Position numbers and translations under genes: made by a program. A DNA stretch of 64,000 bases from Paenibacillus sp. RC334. Its GTDB lineage: Bacteria > Bacillota > Bacilli > Paenibacillales > Paenibacillaceae. Each line of letters starts with the position of its first letter. Position 1 is the stretch's first letter. Under the pieces are notes generated by a model that worked only from the letters and a program-made list of their open reading frames with translations, was not told the origin of the DNA and made no database searches. Location: NCBI RefSeq assembly GCF_030034735.1, contig NZ_CP125370.1:868001-932000 (forward strand). Direction: 5' to 3'. Positions 43,515-52,146 of the stretch are shown here, piece after piece.

Positions 43515-43756
43515 GGCGGATTCCCCGTTTCTGTTGCCGTTCTCCGAAAACAAGTATCCCTATATTCTAACAGGGAAGGGATGCAGGAAAAAGGGAATTT
43601 ATTCATCCTTGTAATACTTTCGCCATGTTCGTGGCAAGCAAAATAAAGGATGATAATAAATACCAACTAGAATCCGCGACCCAAGCAGGGCGTAGAATGA
43701 ATGAGGCATATTAGGAAATATCAAAGTATAAAAGCGGTAGTTAGGGAGGGAATAGC

Positions 43757-44581
43757 ATGACAGATATAAAACATGGGCGGAGTTCAATCAAACCGGAAAT
43801 GCGTGAAACGATATTGCATGAGCTGCGTGCTTTGGAGCAGGAGGAGCAGGTACGTATTGTATATGCCTGTGAATCAGGCAGTCGGGCGTGGGGATTTCCT
43901 TCACAGGACAGTGACTACGATGTGCGTTTTATTTATGTAAGGCCCGTGGAGTGGTATTTGTCCATTTTTGATAAACGGGATGTGATTGAGCGTCCGATCA
44001 GCGATTTGCTGGATATCAACGGCTGGGATTTGAAAAAAGCGCTTAATCTGTTTCGCAAGTCCAACCCGCCTTTGCTGGAATGGCTGCAATCCCCGATCCC
44101 CTATCTGGAGCCATATTCAGTGGCAGAGCAGATTCGCGCTATATCGCCATTAACCTTCTCGCCGAAGTCTTGTATGTATCACTATCTGAATATGGCGCGG
44201 GGCAACTATCGGGATTATTTGCAAGGAGAACAGGTGAAGATTAAAAAGTATTTTTACGTGCTGCGCCCGCTGCTGGCCTGTGGCTGGATCGAACGCTATA
44301 ACAGTATGCCTCCGATGGAATTCGAAGACTTGCTGGAGGAATTCATTCCGGCAGATACAGAGCTTTATCAGGTGATAGGACATTTGCTGCAACGTAAAAA
44401 AGCCGGCGAGGAACTGGATATTGAGCCACAGCTTTCGGTGGTGAATGATTTTATCCAGCAGCAAATGGCTTATTTTGAACAGAAGGCGCCCTTGCTCCAG
44501 CATATGGAGGGAGGACGTGATCAGCAACTGGATGATTTGTTCCGCGCTGCGGTGAAGGAAGTATGGCAAGCCGAACTGTAA
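43757..44581 (+). CDS. Nucleotidyltransferase-fold protein (YcgL-like)
   Basis: A 274-residue protein with a Pol-beta-type nucleotidyltransferase N-terminus: YACESGSRAWGFPSQDSDYD holds the G-S...D-x-D metal site, followed by VRFIYVRPVEWYL. The remainder is helical. It matches the uncharacterised B. subtilis YcgL type as I remember it. It may add nucleotides to a protein or small molecule; no substrate is known. GGGAGGG precedes ATG 43757. It is divergent from the WYL regulator pair, which could control it (inference). Confidence 0.82.
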   Translation: MTDIKHGRSSIKPEMRETILHELRALEQEEQVRIVYACESGSRAWGFPSQDSDYDVRFIYVRPVEWYLSIFDKRDVIERPISDLLDINGWDLKKALNLFRKSNPPLLEWLQSPIPYLEPYSVAEQIRAISPLTFSPKSCMYHYLNMARGNYRDYLQGEQVKIKKYFYVLRPLLACGWIERYNSMPPMEFEDLLEEFIPADTELYQVIGHLLQRKKAGEELDIEPQLSVVNDFIQQQMAYFEQKAPLLQHMEGGRDQQLDDLFRAAVKEVWQAEL

Positions 44582-44666
44582 AGACTGGTTCGTTGACTAT
44601 GAATTGGGAGAAATAGTGGTATGGGAATATGATCCGAGATTATAGTTTTATAAAGGAGGAACTGAA

Positions 44667-45458
44667 ATGAGTACGTCACTGATTGATATTGGTGTAAATC
44701 TGATGCATCGTTCGTTTCATGAGGATCGGGAGCAGGTGGTGGAAAGAGCGGCAGCCGAAGGGATTACACCGCTGATTATTACCGGGACAAGTGTCCGTAG
44801 CAGCCGGGAGGCATCTCAGTATGCGGCACGTTATCCCGGCAAGCTGTATACGACGGCTGGTGTGCACCCCCATGATGCCAAAGACTGTACCCCGGGTACG
44901 ATTCAACAACTCCGTGCGCTGGCGGGTCAGCCGCAGGTCGTAGCCATCGGGGAATGCGGGCTGGATTATAACCGTGATTTTTCTCCGCGTGATGTGCAGC
45001 GCCAATGGTTTGGGGAACAGATGAAGCTGGCTGGCGAGCTGAAAATGCCGTTATTTTTGCATGAGCGGGATGCGCATGAGGATTTTGCGGCTATGCTGCG
45101 GGAGCATAATGAGCTGATAGATAAGGCGGTGGTGCATTGCTTTACCGGAACCGCACAGGAGTTGCATATGTATGTAGACATGGGATTGTACATCGGTATT
45201 ACAGGCTGGATCTGCGACGAACGGCGCGGCAAGCATTTGCGTGAACTGGTCAGGGATATTCCACTGGACCGTCTGATGATTGAAACGGATGCTCCATTTC
45301 TCACCCCGCGTAATTTACCTGTAAAGCCGAAGGAAGGGCGCAATGAGCCGATCTATCTCGCACATATTGCCGCTACGGTTGCAGAATGTACAGGTCGAAG
45401 CATCATGGAGATCGAAATCGCGACGACAGAGACAGCCAAACGTTTTTTCGGATTGTAG
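44667..45458 (+). CDS. tatD: TatD-family metal-dependent deoxyribonuclease
   Basis: A 263-residue TIM-barrel hydrolase. It starts DIGVNLMHRSFHEDREQVVE as E. coli TatD does, and has AGVHPHDAKD, AIGECGLDYNRDFSP (metal-binding Glu), PLFLHERDAHEDF, VVHCFTGT and LIETDAPFLTPRNL with its catalytic Asp. Family members are 3'-5' exonucleases on DNA or RNA. AAGGAGG precedes ATG 44667. It is not linked to tat genes here. Confidence 0.92.
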   Translation: MSTSLIDIGVNLMHRSFHEDREQVVERAAAEGITPLIITGTSVRSSREASQYAARYPGKLYTTAGVHPHDAKDCTPGTIQQLRALAGQPQVVAIGECGLDYNRDFSPRDVQRQWFGEQMKLAGELKMPLFLHERDAHEDFAAMLREHNELIDKAVVHCFTGTAQELHMYVDMGLYIGITGWICDERRGKHLRELVRDIPLDRLMIETDAPFLTPRNLPVKPKEGRNEPIYLAHIAATVAECTGRSIMEIEIATTETAKRFFGL

Positions 45459-45507
45459 GATTGTCAAAGCAATAGATGTGGTGTACATTATAGTGAATTA
45501 AAAAGCA

Positions 45508-45600
45508 TTGTCGGGAGCTTGAGAAAGTCAGGCTGAGAGGGTGGCCCTTGCCATCGACCGTGAAATCTGATCTGGGTAATGCCAGCGTAGAGAAACCTAG
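45508..45600 (+). ncRNA. TPP riboswitch (THI element)
   Basis: The conserved thi-box order is present: TCGGGAGCTT, then GGCTGAGAGGGTGG, and GAAATCTGATCTGGGTAATGC followed by CAGCGTAGAGA. It lies upstream of ykoE, as in B. subtilis ykoFEDC. Thiamine pyrophosphate binding should favour the terminator at 45753-45790. About 150 bases separate aptamer and terminator, leaving room for an antiterminator. Confidence 0.95.
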
Positions 45601-45752
45601 AACACTATACAGGAATGCCGCGTGTTTTGCGGTTGTCGATAGATTAGGTTCATATCTTATAATCAAGCTAGACGGCTGCGCTTAGGCTACTGGTTGTATG
45701 AGGTATATCGACGAATGATGTTGTGTATGGTGATCCACCTTTTACTGCGCAT

Positions 45753-45791
45753 AAAGCTTGCCTGGAGATTCAGCTCCGGACAAGCTTTTTT
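45753..45791 (+). terminator. Riboswitch-controlled terminator before ykoE
   Basis: AAAGCTTGCCTGGAG pairs with CTCCGGACAAGCTTT (one mismatch), followed by TTTT. It lies 46 bases before the ykoE start, so it acts as an attenuator. Confidence 0.88.
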
Positions 45792-45836
45792 CATGGCCAC
45801 GAGGCCCATTTTAAGGGAAAAGGGGAGTACATCATA

Positions 45837-46433
45837 ATGAATACTGCTGTAAAAGCGTCTAAAGGATTGAAGCTGACGGATATTTTGGTCACGATTGTGA
45901 TCGCCGTCGTGTTCGGGTTGGTCTATAAAATATGGGGGCCTGCGTATGATCTGGTGAAACCGCTTGGGCTGAACGCCGAGCAATTGGTGTATGGCATGTG
46001 GTTTATGGCGGGCACATTCGCATATCTTATTATCCGCAAGCCGGGAGTTGCGATTTTGGCAGAGGTGGCAGCGGCAACGCTCAGTGCTTTTTTGGGAAGT
46101 GAATGGGGGATGTCCACCTTGTACTACGGCTTGCTGCAAGGTTTGGGAGCAGAGCTGTTCTTTGCGGCTTTTTTGTACCGGAACGCCAACCTGTGGGTCA
46201 CTTCGCTGGCTGCGGCTGGATCGGCTATAGCCTCCCTGATTTTGGACTTCAGTTACGGGTATATTGATCAGCTTTCGACCTGGAACTATGTTTTGTATGT
46301 CGGATTCCGCATGATTGGCAGTATTGTGATTGCCGGGGTGTTCGCGTTCTATCTGGCTAAGGCGCTGGAAGTCACAGGGGTGACACGTACCTTGAGACCT
46401 GCAACGGAACAGGATTACAAGGGGCTGGACTAA
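45837..46433 (+). CDS. ykoE: ECF transporter substrate-binding (S) component YkoE
   Basis: A 198-residue membrane protein with five to six hydrophobic segments: LTDILVTIVIAVVFGLVYKI, EQLVYGMWFMAGTFAYLIIR and GLLQGLGAELFFAAF. It is the S component for hydroxymethylpyrimidine/thiamine precursors in the YkoEDC system. ATG 45837 follows AAGGGGAG by nine bases. A TPP riboswitch precedes it. The stop overlaps the next start (TAATG). Unlike B. subtilis, no ykoF precedes it here. Confidence 0.9.
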   Translation: MNTAVKASKGLKLTDILVTIVIAVVFGLVYKIWGPAYDLVKPLGLNAEQLVYGMWFMAGTFAYLIIRKPGVAILAEVAAATLSAFLGSEWGMSTLYYGLLQGLGAELFFAAFLYRNANLWVTSLAAAGSAIASLILDFSYGYIDQLSTWNYVLYVGFRMIGSIVIAGVFAFYLAKALEVTGVTRTLRPATEQDYKGLD

Positions 46434-47936
46434 TGAGTTGGGTAGCCGAAGATGTGGTGGCGTCGGTCACCCGTCTTCGTTTGAAATTTCCCGGTGAGCA
46501 GGAGCTGCTTTTTCACAACATGTCTGTATCCGTCCGCAAAGGGGAAAAGCTGCTGCTGCTCGGACCGAGTGGATGCGGTAAATCAACGCTGCTCCAGGTG
46601 CTGAGTGGTCTGATTCCGCGCACGATAGAAGTGCCGATGAAATGTGATGCTGCTGTCATTCCGGAGTGTACGGGTGTCGTATTTCAAGATCCGGATACGC
46701 AGTTTTGTATGTCGTATGCGGACGAGGAGCTAGCTTTTGTATTGGAAAATAATCAGGTTCCCCGTGAGCAAATGCCGTCTCGTATCCGCAAGCTGCTGAC
46801 GCAGGTCGGTCTTTCGACGGATGAAATACATATGCCGATTGGCAGCATGTCTCAGGGCATGAAGCAGCGGCTCGCAATAGCGTCAGTGCTGGCGATGGAG
46901 CCGGAGGTGCTTTTTCTGGATGAGCCGACGGCTTTGCTGGATGAAGAAGGCACCGCACAGGTGTGGGATACGATTCGCCACATTTCAGCAGATCAGACGC
47001 TAGTGATTGTGGAGCATAAAATTAATGAAATTGTCCATGATGTGGACCGGATTGTGGTGCTTTCTGCTCAAGGGGGAGATCATGGCAGACGGAACTGCGG
47101 AAGAGGTATTTCATGTGCATCGGCAGGCGTTGTCTGATTACGGTGTATGGTATCCGGGCGTATGGAATGAGGCATCTTCACCACGTTGGAGTGAACAAGA
47201 GGCACAGGGACACATCTTCTGTGAACCAAATGAGTTAAACGTTTCTCATCAGGTAGAAGAGGCGGCAGCGGGTACTCCTATACTGGAGCTGGAGCATTTT
47301 AGCGGCCTTCGGGGTTCGAACCCGGTCATTCATGTGGAGAAAGCACAGGTGAAGCCGGGGGACTGGATTGGTGTGGTCGGTGAAAATGGGGCTGGTAAAA
47401 GCTCGCTGCTGCTCTCCATGATGCGCTTAATCCGAACGCAGGGAAGTTACAGCGTGGACGGAATAGAGGTGGGTGGTACGGAACAGCTGGCAGAGCACAT
47501 CGCGTTCGTGTTTCAAAATCCGGAGCTGCAATTCGTAGCGCATACCGTTCGGAAGGAACTGGAGTATTCGTTGCCGGAGAGCTTGTTTACGGATAAACAG
47601 CGCCGGGAGCGAGTGGAGCGAATGCTCATACGGTTTGGGTTGGAACAACTGGACGAACGTCATCCATATCAGCTTTCATTGGGGCAAAAAAGGCGGCTGA
47701 GCATTGCCACAGCTATGATCCGTGAGCCAGCCGTGCTGCTGCTGGATGAGCCGACCTTTGGGCAGGACGCACGCAATACCTTTGTCATGCTGGACATGCT
47801 GGAGCAGCTTAGAGCGGCGGGCACGGCGATTGTGATGGTCACGCATGACCCGGAAATTGTCCGTCGATATTGCACGGATATATGGCGGATACAGAAGGGG
47901 GAACTGCGGCATGAACCTGTCTTTTCCCCATCATGA
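46433..47936 (+). pseudogene. ykoD: ECF transporter duplicated ATPase YkoD, one-base frameshift
   Basis: A fused double ABC ATPase of about 500 residues when read through. First half: Walker A LLGPSGCGKSTLL, signature MSQGMKQRLAIA, LFLDEPTALLDEEG. Second half: VVGENGAGKSSLLLSM, LSLGQKRRLSIA, VLLLDEPTFGQDA. The first frame leaves the expected path after VVLSAQG. The run G5 at 47072-47076 would need to be G4 to continue as EIMADGTAEEVFHVH. Both ATPase halves are otherwise perfect. It starts within the ykoE stop and overlaps ykoC by 26 bases. Confidence 0.9.
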
Positions 47937-48702
47937 AACATGGCTTCACCGGGTTAATCCGGGATTAAAGCTTGTTATGTTTTCCTTGTTGTTCGTGGTC
48001 GTCATTCTGATTCACAATCTGAATGTGATGTTCAATGTGGCGTGTGCTATGCTGCTGTTGCTCGTCTGGACTGGCCATCCGTGGAAGCGTCTGCTGCTAT
48101 ATGGTTCTCCTTTTATACTGGTGTTTATCTCAACCTCCACAGGCATGATGATGTTCGGCAAAGGGGTGACGACCTGGTGGACATGGGGCCTGATCCATAT
48201 TACGCAGGAAAGCTTTTATCGGGGAATGCATCTTGGATTTCGTGCACTGAGTATGGCGGCGGCAGGATTATTATTTGGTTTGACGACACGCCCGGTGAAC
48301 CTGTTTTATTCGCTGATGCAGCAATGGAGGCTTCCTCCGAAATATGCGTACAGCTTTTTGGCGGCCATGCGGATGATGCCGATGCTGCTGGAGGAATTCC
48401 AAACGTTGAGACATGCCCACCGCATTCGGGGTGTACATCAGCATGTGTCCAAATGGAATATGTATGCTACGCTTCGCAGATATGCGATTCCGCTGCTGGC
48501 TCAAAGCATCCGGCGCGCCCAGCGAATTGCTATTGCCATGGAGGCCAAGGGGTTTGCCAATGAAACCAAGCGCACGTACTATTATGCGATCCATTATTCG
48601 GCTGTAGATATTGTATTTATTTGCTATTTTGTGGTGATGCTTACGCTGGCTTGGGGGCTCGGTATCTGCTTTCCTTATGTGGGCGTGTGGGATGTGCGCT
48701 AA
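47911..48702 (+). CDS. ykoC: ECF transporter transmembrane (T) component YkoC
   Basis: A 263-residue membrane protein of the CbiQ/EcfT family with about five hydrophobic segments. The coupling motifs are visible: SFLAAMRMMPMLLEEFQTLR and SIRRAQRIAIAMEAKGF (A-R-G-type motif). MNLSFPHHETWLHRVNPGLK is a typical start. It completes the S-ATPase-T set and begins inside the ykoD 3' end. No clear terminator follows before the second metN. Confidence 0.9.
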   Translation: MNLSFPHHETWLHRVNPGLKLVMFSLLFVVVILIHNLNVMFNVACAMLLLLVWTGHPWKRLLLYGSPFILVFISTSTGMMMFGKGVTTWWTWGLIHITQESFYRGMHLGFRALSMAAAGLLFGLTTRPVNLFYSLMQQWRLPPKYAYSFLAAMRMMPMLLEEFQTLRHAHRIRGVHQHVSKWNMYATLRRYAIPLLAQSIRRAQRIAIAMEAKGFANETKRTYYYAIHYSAVDIVFICYFVVMLTLAWGLGICFPYVGVWDVR

Positions 48703-48841
48703 TTTGCTGTCAAAAGGCTTTGCCCGATTTCTGCTCTGTGTTATATTAATGCAATGGGAATTGACGGCTCGTACAGACCTGACTGGGCTGGCGGGCCTAT
48801 TACATTTTCCCTGAGAAATGGATCATCAGGAGGCCAGTTTC

Positions 48842-49567
48842 ATGATTACGCTGCATCAGGTAAGCAAGCATTATACGACCTCAAGCGGCCCATTTCAAGC
48901 GGTTCAATCCGTGTCCCTTCAAGTGGAGGAAGGGGAAATTCACGGTATCATAGGTGCCAGCGGTGCCGGTAAGTCAACGTTGCTCCGGCTGATGAATGTA
49001 TTGGAACAGCCGGATGAGGGAAATGTGGTTGTAAATGGAGACGAGCTGACCCGCATGCCGGAAAAACGTCTCCGTGAAGCGCGGCGATCCATCGGGATGA
49101 TTTTTCAGCATTATCATCTCGTCCACAATCGGACGGTTAGTGGAAATGTGGCAATGCCGCTGGAGCTGGCAGGCGTACCGAAAAAAGAGAGAGCGGCACG
49201 TGTGCGCGAATGCCTGCAATTCGTCGGTTTAGCTGACAAAGCAGCGCAGTATCCAGCACAGTTGAGCGGAGGTCAAAAGCAACGGGTCGCGATTGCCAGA
49301 GCGCTGGCGAATCGACCTGCGGTGCTGCTTTGTGATGAGCCGACCTCAGCGCTTGATCCGCAGACAACGGCGGATATTCTAGGTGTGTTGCAGGAGATCA
49401 ACCGTGAACTGGGGGTTACGATTGTGATCGTAACGCACGATATGGACGTGGTGCGGAGCATTTGTAGCCGCGTTTCGGAGATGCGGGATGGACATTTGCT
49501 TTCAACGCAGCTGGTGGCTAACCCGACGGTCAATTCAACAGCTACAGCAGGTGAAGCTCATGAATGA
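48842..49567 (+). CDS. metN: MetN-type ABC transporter ATP-binding protein lacking the NIL domain
   Basis: A 241-residue ATPase of a second MetNPQ set. Walker A GASGAGKSTLL, LSGGQKQRVAIARAL, VLLCDEPTSALD and IVTHDMD are intact. It ends about where the C-terminal NIL regulatory domain begins in the 22521 paralogue, so it should escape methionine trans-inhibition (inference). AGGAGG precedes ATG 48842. It overlaps the permease by eight bases. Confidence 0.9.
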   Translation: MITLHQVSKHYTTSSGPFQAVQSVSLQVEEGEIHGIIGASGAGKSTLLRLMNVLEQPDEGNVVVNGDELTRMPEKRLREARRSIGMIFQHYHLVHNRTVSGNVAMPLELAGVPKKERAARVRECLQFVGLADKAAQYPAQLSGGQKQRVAIARALANRPAVLLCDEPTSALDPQTTADILGVLQEINRELGVTIVIVTHDMDVVRSICSRVSEMRDGHLLSTQLVANPTVNSTATAGEAHE

Positions 49568-50231
49568 AACGCTGAGTATCATTGCGCAGTATCAGTCCGA
49601 GATATGGAAGGCCATCGGAGAGACGTTCATCATGGTGGGCTTTTCTATCGCAGCAGCCGTACTTTTGGGGCTTCCGGCAGGAACGATTTTGTATTTGTGC
49701 GGCAAGGGGCAAAAATATGAAAATCGGCTGGTGTTCACCATACTAAACAGTCTGGTCAATGTGATTCGCTCGTTCCCGTTCTTGCTGCTGGTCGTGTTTA
49801 TGATTCCATTTACACGTCTCGTCGTGGGTACGGCACTGGGTACGATGGCGGCTACGGTTCCCATGTCAGTGGTAGCCATTGCCTACTATTCAAGGCTGGT
49901 GGAGCAGTCACTGCTGGATGTGCCAAAGGGTGTAATCGAAGCTGCTACTTCTATGGGAGCGTCTACCCTCCAGCTTATTTTTAAATTTTTGTACGTGGAA
50001 GCCCGTTCGGGGCTTGTACTTGGCTTGACCACGTCCACAATCAGCTTCATTTCCTACTCCACGGTGATGGGCATTGTGGGCGGCGGCGGCGTGGGCGATT
50101 TCGCCATCCGCTACGGTTACCAGCGTTTTGAAACCGGATTGATGGCGTTCACCATCGTCGTCATGATTATTTTAGTGCAAACGATCCAGTTCACCGGAAG
50201 CACGATATCTCGTCGGATTGACAAGCGATAG
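49560..50231 (+). CDS. metP: MetP-type ABC transporter permease, second set
   Basis: A 223-residue inner-membrane permease with five hydrophobic segments and the coupling helix EAATSMGASTLQLIFKFL. NVIRSFPFLLLVVFMIPFTR and GIVGGGGVGDFAIRYGYQRF are family features shared with the 23536 paralogue. The ATG at 49560 lies in the end of metN, so translation is coupled. The binding-protein gene follows after a 275-base gap containing a large palindrome. Confidence 0.9.
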   Translation: MNETLSIIAQYQSEIWKAIGETFIMVGFSIAAAVLLGLPAGTILYLCGKGQKYENRLVFTILNSLVNVIRSFPFLLLVVFMIPFTRLVVGTALGTMAATVPMSVVAIAYYSRLVEQSLLDVPKGVIEAATSMGASTLQLIFKFLYVEARSGLVLGLTTSTISFISYSTVMGIVGGGGVGDFAIRYGYQRFETGLMAFTIVVMIILVQTIQFTGSTISRRIDKR

Positions 50232-50278
50232 TATATTGTAGCTTGCTTCTAGGCACTACATCTGCACCACCCACTATG

Positions 50279-50467
50279 GGAAATGAGAATGACTTTACAG
50301 TGGCCCATAAGCGGAGCGAAGGATTTGAATCTGAAGAAGCGTTAGCGCTCGCCTTTACCCCCGGATTTTTACCTTATAATGTTCTACTAAATGAAAAAAA
50401 TCCGGGGGGTAACAGCGATCGTAAGATCAAATCATTCGCGAAGCGGCTCCACTGTAACTCATTTTCC
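50279..50467. repeat. Large imperfect palindrome of about 190 bp in the metP-metQ gap
   Basis: Nested inverted repeats around an AT-rich loop (50371-50393): ACCCCCGGATTTTT with AAAAATCCGGGGGGT at the centre, GGATTTGAATCT with a partner near 50427-50437, GGAGC/GGCTCC, TTACAGTGG (50295-50303) with CCACTGTAA (50449-50457), and GGAAATGAG with CTCATTTTCC at the ends. It does not code. It looks like a dispersed palindromic element or MITE and would fold into a very stable RNA hairpin. Confidence 0.8.
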
Positions 50468-50506
50468 TTTTCCCAATCACAAATTTACTTGGAGGTTTCT
50501 CACCTA

Positions 50507-51364
50507 ATGAGTCGGAAAAACAACATAAAAACTAACCTGAAATTACTTACACTATTCGCTGTCGTCATGCTGCTGGTTGCCGGATGCGGCGGTCAAAAGC
50601 AGGCGGCACAAGAAACACAGCCTAAAGAAGCGACTTCTCAAAAAGAAGTGACTTTGAAAGTGGCGACGCTGATTCCACCGATGACGGATGTGCTGGATAT
50701 CGTAAAACCATTGCTCAAACAGGACGGAGTCAATTTGGAAATCGTCGTGCTGTCGGACAATATCCAGCCGAATAACGCATTGGCAGCCCATGAAGTGGAT
50801 GCTAACTTCTTTCAGCATGCTCCTTTTATGCAACAATACAATGAAAGCAACAAGTCCGATCTGGTAGCAGTCAAACCGATTTACAACGCCATCTATGGCG
50901 CGTATTCCAAAAAATACAAGAACATTAAAGATCTGCCCGAAGGTGCGACCATTGCGATTGCCAACGACCCGGCAAATACCGGACGTTCTCTCGTGATGAT
51001 GGAACAAAACGGTCTGATCAAGCTTAAAGAAGGCGTAGGCTATAATGCTACACAGAATGATATTATTGAAAACAAGAAAAAGTTTGTGTTCAAAGAAGTG
51101 GATCTCTTGATGCTGGCGCGGTCGCTAGATGATGTGGACATGGCTGCCATGTATCCCGCTTATGCCAAGCCACTGGGGCTGACACCGAAGAAGGACGCAT
51201 TAATTACTGAAAAGGATGATACTCACTTTGCCATTAATCTGGTAGCGCGCAAGGATAATGCGGATTCGGATGCCATTCAAAAGCTGGCGAAGCGAATGAC
51301 TGGTCCGGAGGTCCGCAAATTTTTCGAGGATAATTACAAGGACAGCGTCGTCCCAGCATTTTAA
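50507..51364 (+). CDS. metQ: MetQ/NlpA-family substrate-binding lipoprotein, second set
   Basis: A 285-residue lipoprotein. Signal peptide and lipobox LLVAGCGG, a Gln/Glu/Lys linker, then the NlpA fold: TLKVATLIPPMTDVLDIVKP, AAHEVDANFFQHAPFMQQYN and IAIANDPANTGRSLVMMEQN. GGAGG lies 11 bases before ATG 50507; a longer frame from 50243 runs through the palindrome and is spurious. It completes the second metNPQ set, but its message carries the long hairpin of the preceding gap, so its level may differ from metNP. Confidence 0.9.
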   Translation: MSRKNNIKTNLKLLTLFAVVMLLVAGCGGQKQAAQETQPKEATSQKEVTLKVATLIPPMTDVLDIVKPLLKQDGVNLEIVVLSDNIQPNNALAAHEVDANFFQHAPFMQQYNESNKSDLVAVKPIYNAIYGAYSKKYKNIKDLPEGATIAIANDPANTGRSLVMMEQNGLIKLKEGVGYNATQNDIIENKKKFVFKEVDLLMLARSLDDVDMAAMYPAYAKPLGLTPKKDALITEKDDTHFAINLVARKDNADSDAIQKLAKRMTGPEVRKFFEDNYKDSVVPAF

Positions 51365-51406
51365 ATAAATACGAGTGTTGAAACGTTGTTTTATGATTAG
51401 TTGTGG

Positions 51407-51467
51407 CCTGTATAAGGTAATGAAGTCTGTGATGAGCAGATGGAGTTCCTTGTGCAGGTCTTTTTTT
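51407..51467 (+). terminator. Putative terminator after the second metQ
   Basis: CCTGTATAAGG with CCTTGTGCAGG (mismatched centre), an inner TCTG/CAGA pair, then seven T. Confidence 0.7.
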
Positions 51468-51711
51468 CTATCCTTTATATGGATATTTTTTAGCGAAAAC
51501 AGGGTATAAAGTCTTAGTTTTTAAGGTTTTAGGGTACATACACTGCTATAAATTTTAGTCATTAAGGGTGATGGAGTAATGCTTGCGAGCATATTAAAAT
51601 AAATATACGAACAAACATTCGTTTCTGGTTTTGTTAACGGTTTTTTTGTAGGGGTCAAAAAATTCAGCTGACAACGGATCAAAAGCGGAAGCAAGAAAGA
51701 AGGGGAACGAC

Positions 51712-52131
51712 ATGAAGCTGGCTGTAACTGTAAAAAGTTTGGGAAAGAGAAAGCCAGAACTCGCAAAACAGGAAATGGAGCTGAATCCTGCCCCTGAAAC
51801 GTTGCGAGAGCTGATTGCTGCTACCGTCGCCCTGAATGTCCGCAGACTGCGTGAAAAGCAGGGGAGTGACGCACTGATTCCGTTCCTCACAGGGCAGGAG
51901 GTTCAGGCGCAGGGCGAGACAGGCAAGGTAGGATTCGGGTCCATCTATAATGATGGTGTTCCTGATGTGGAGGATGCGGTAAACACGGCGATGCAGGCTT
52001 TTGAAGACGGGTTGTACAGGGTTTTTGTACGTGATGAGGAAGCCGCTGTGCTGGATGCCCCTTTGTTGCTTGAGGATGGAGACGAGATTGTATTTATACG
52101 GTTCACAATGCTGGCCGGAAGCCTATGGTAG
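51712..52131 (+). CDS. Small protein with a beta-grasp-like pattern, DUF4132 partner
   Basis: A 139-residue protein I cannot assign to a named family. Its N-terminus (MKLAVTVKSLGKRKPELAKQ, then EMELNPAPETLRELIAATVA) and C-terminus (YRVFVRDEEAAVLDAPLLLE followed by DGDEIVFIRF) follow the strand-strand-helix...strand-strand plan of ThiS/MoaD-type beta-grasp proteins. A central Gly-rich insert (GKVGFGSIYNDG) is extra. It ends LAGSLW, not Gly-Gly, so it should not be a sulfur carrier or a standard conjugated modifier. It lies 15 bases before the DUF4132 gene, so the two are co-translated partners. AAGGGGAA precedes ATG 51712. Confidence 0.7.
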   Translation: MKLAVTVKSLGKRKPELAKQEMELNPAPETLRELIAATVALNVRRLREKQGSDALIPFLTGQEVQAQGETGKVGFGSIYNDGVPDVEDAVNTAMQAFEDGLYRVFVRDEEAAVLDAPLLLEDGDEIVFIRFTMLAGSLW

Positions 52132-52146
52132 AGGGGGAAATGAAAT

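Noticed and set aside
50243..50506. N-terminal extension of the second metQ
   Set aside because: The extension runs through the large palindrome and precedes a clear lipoprotein signal peptide that needs to be at the N-terminus.
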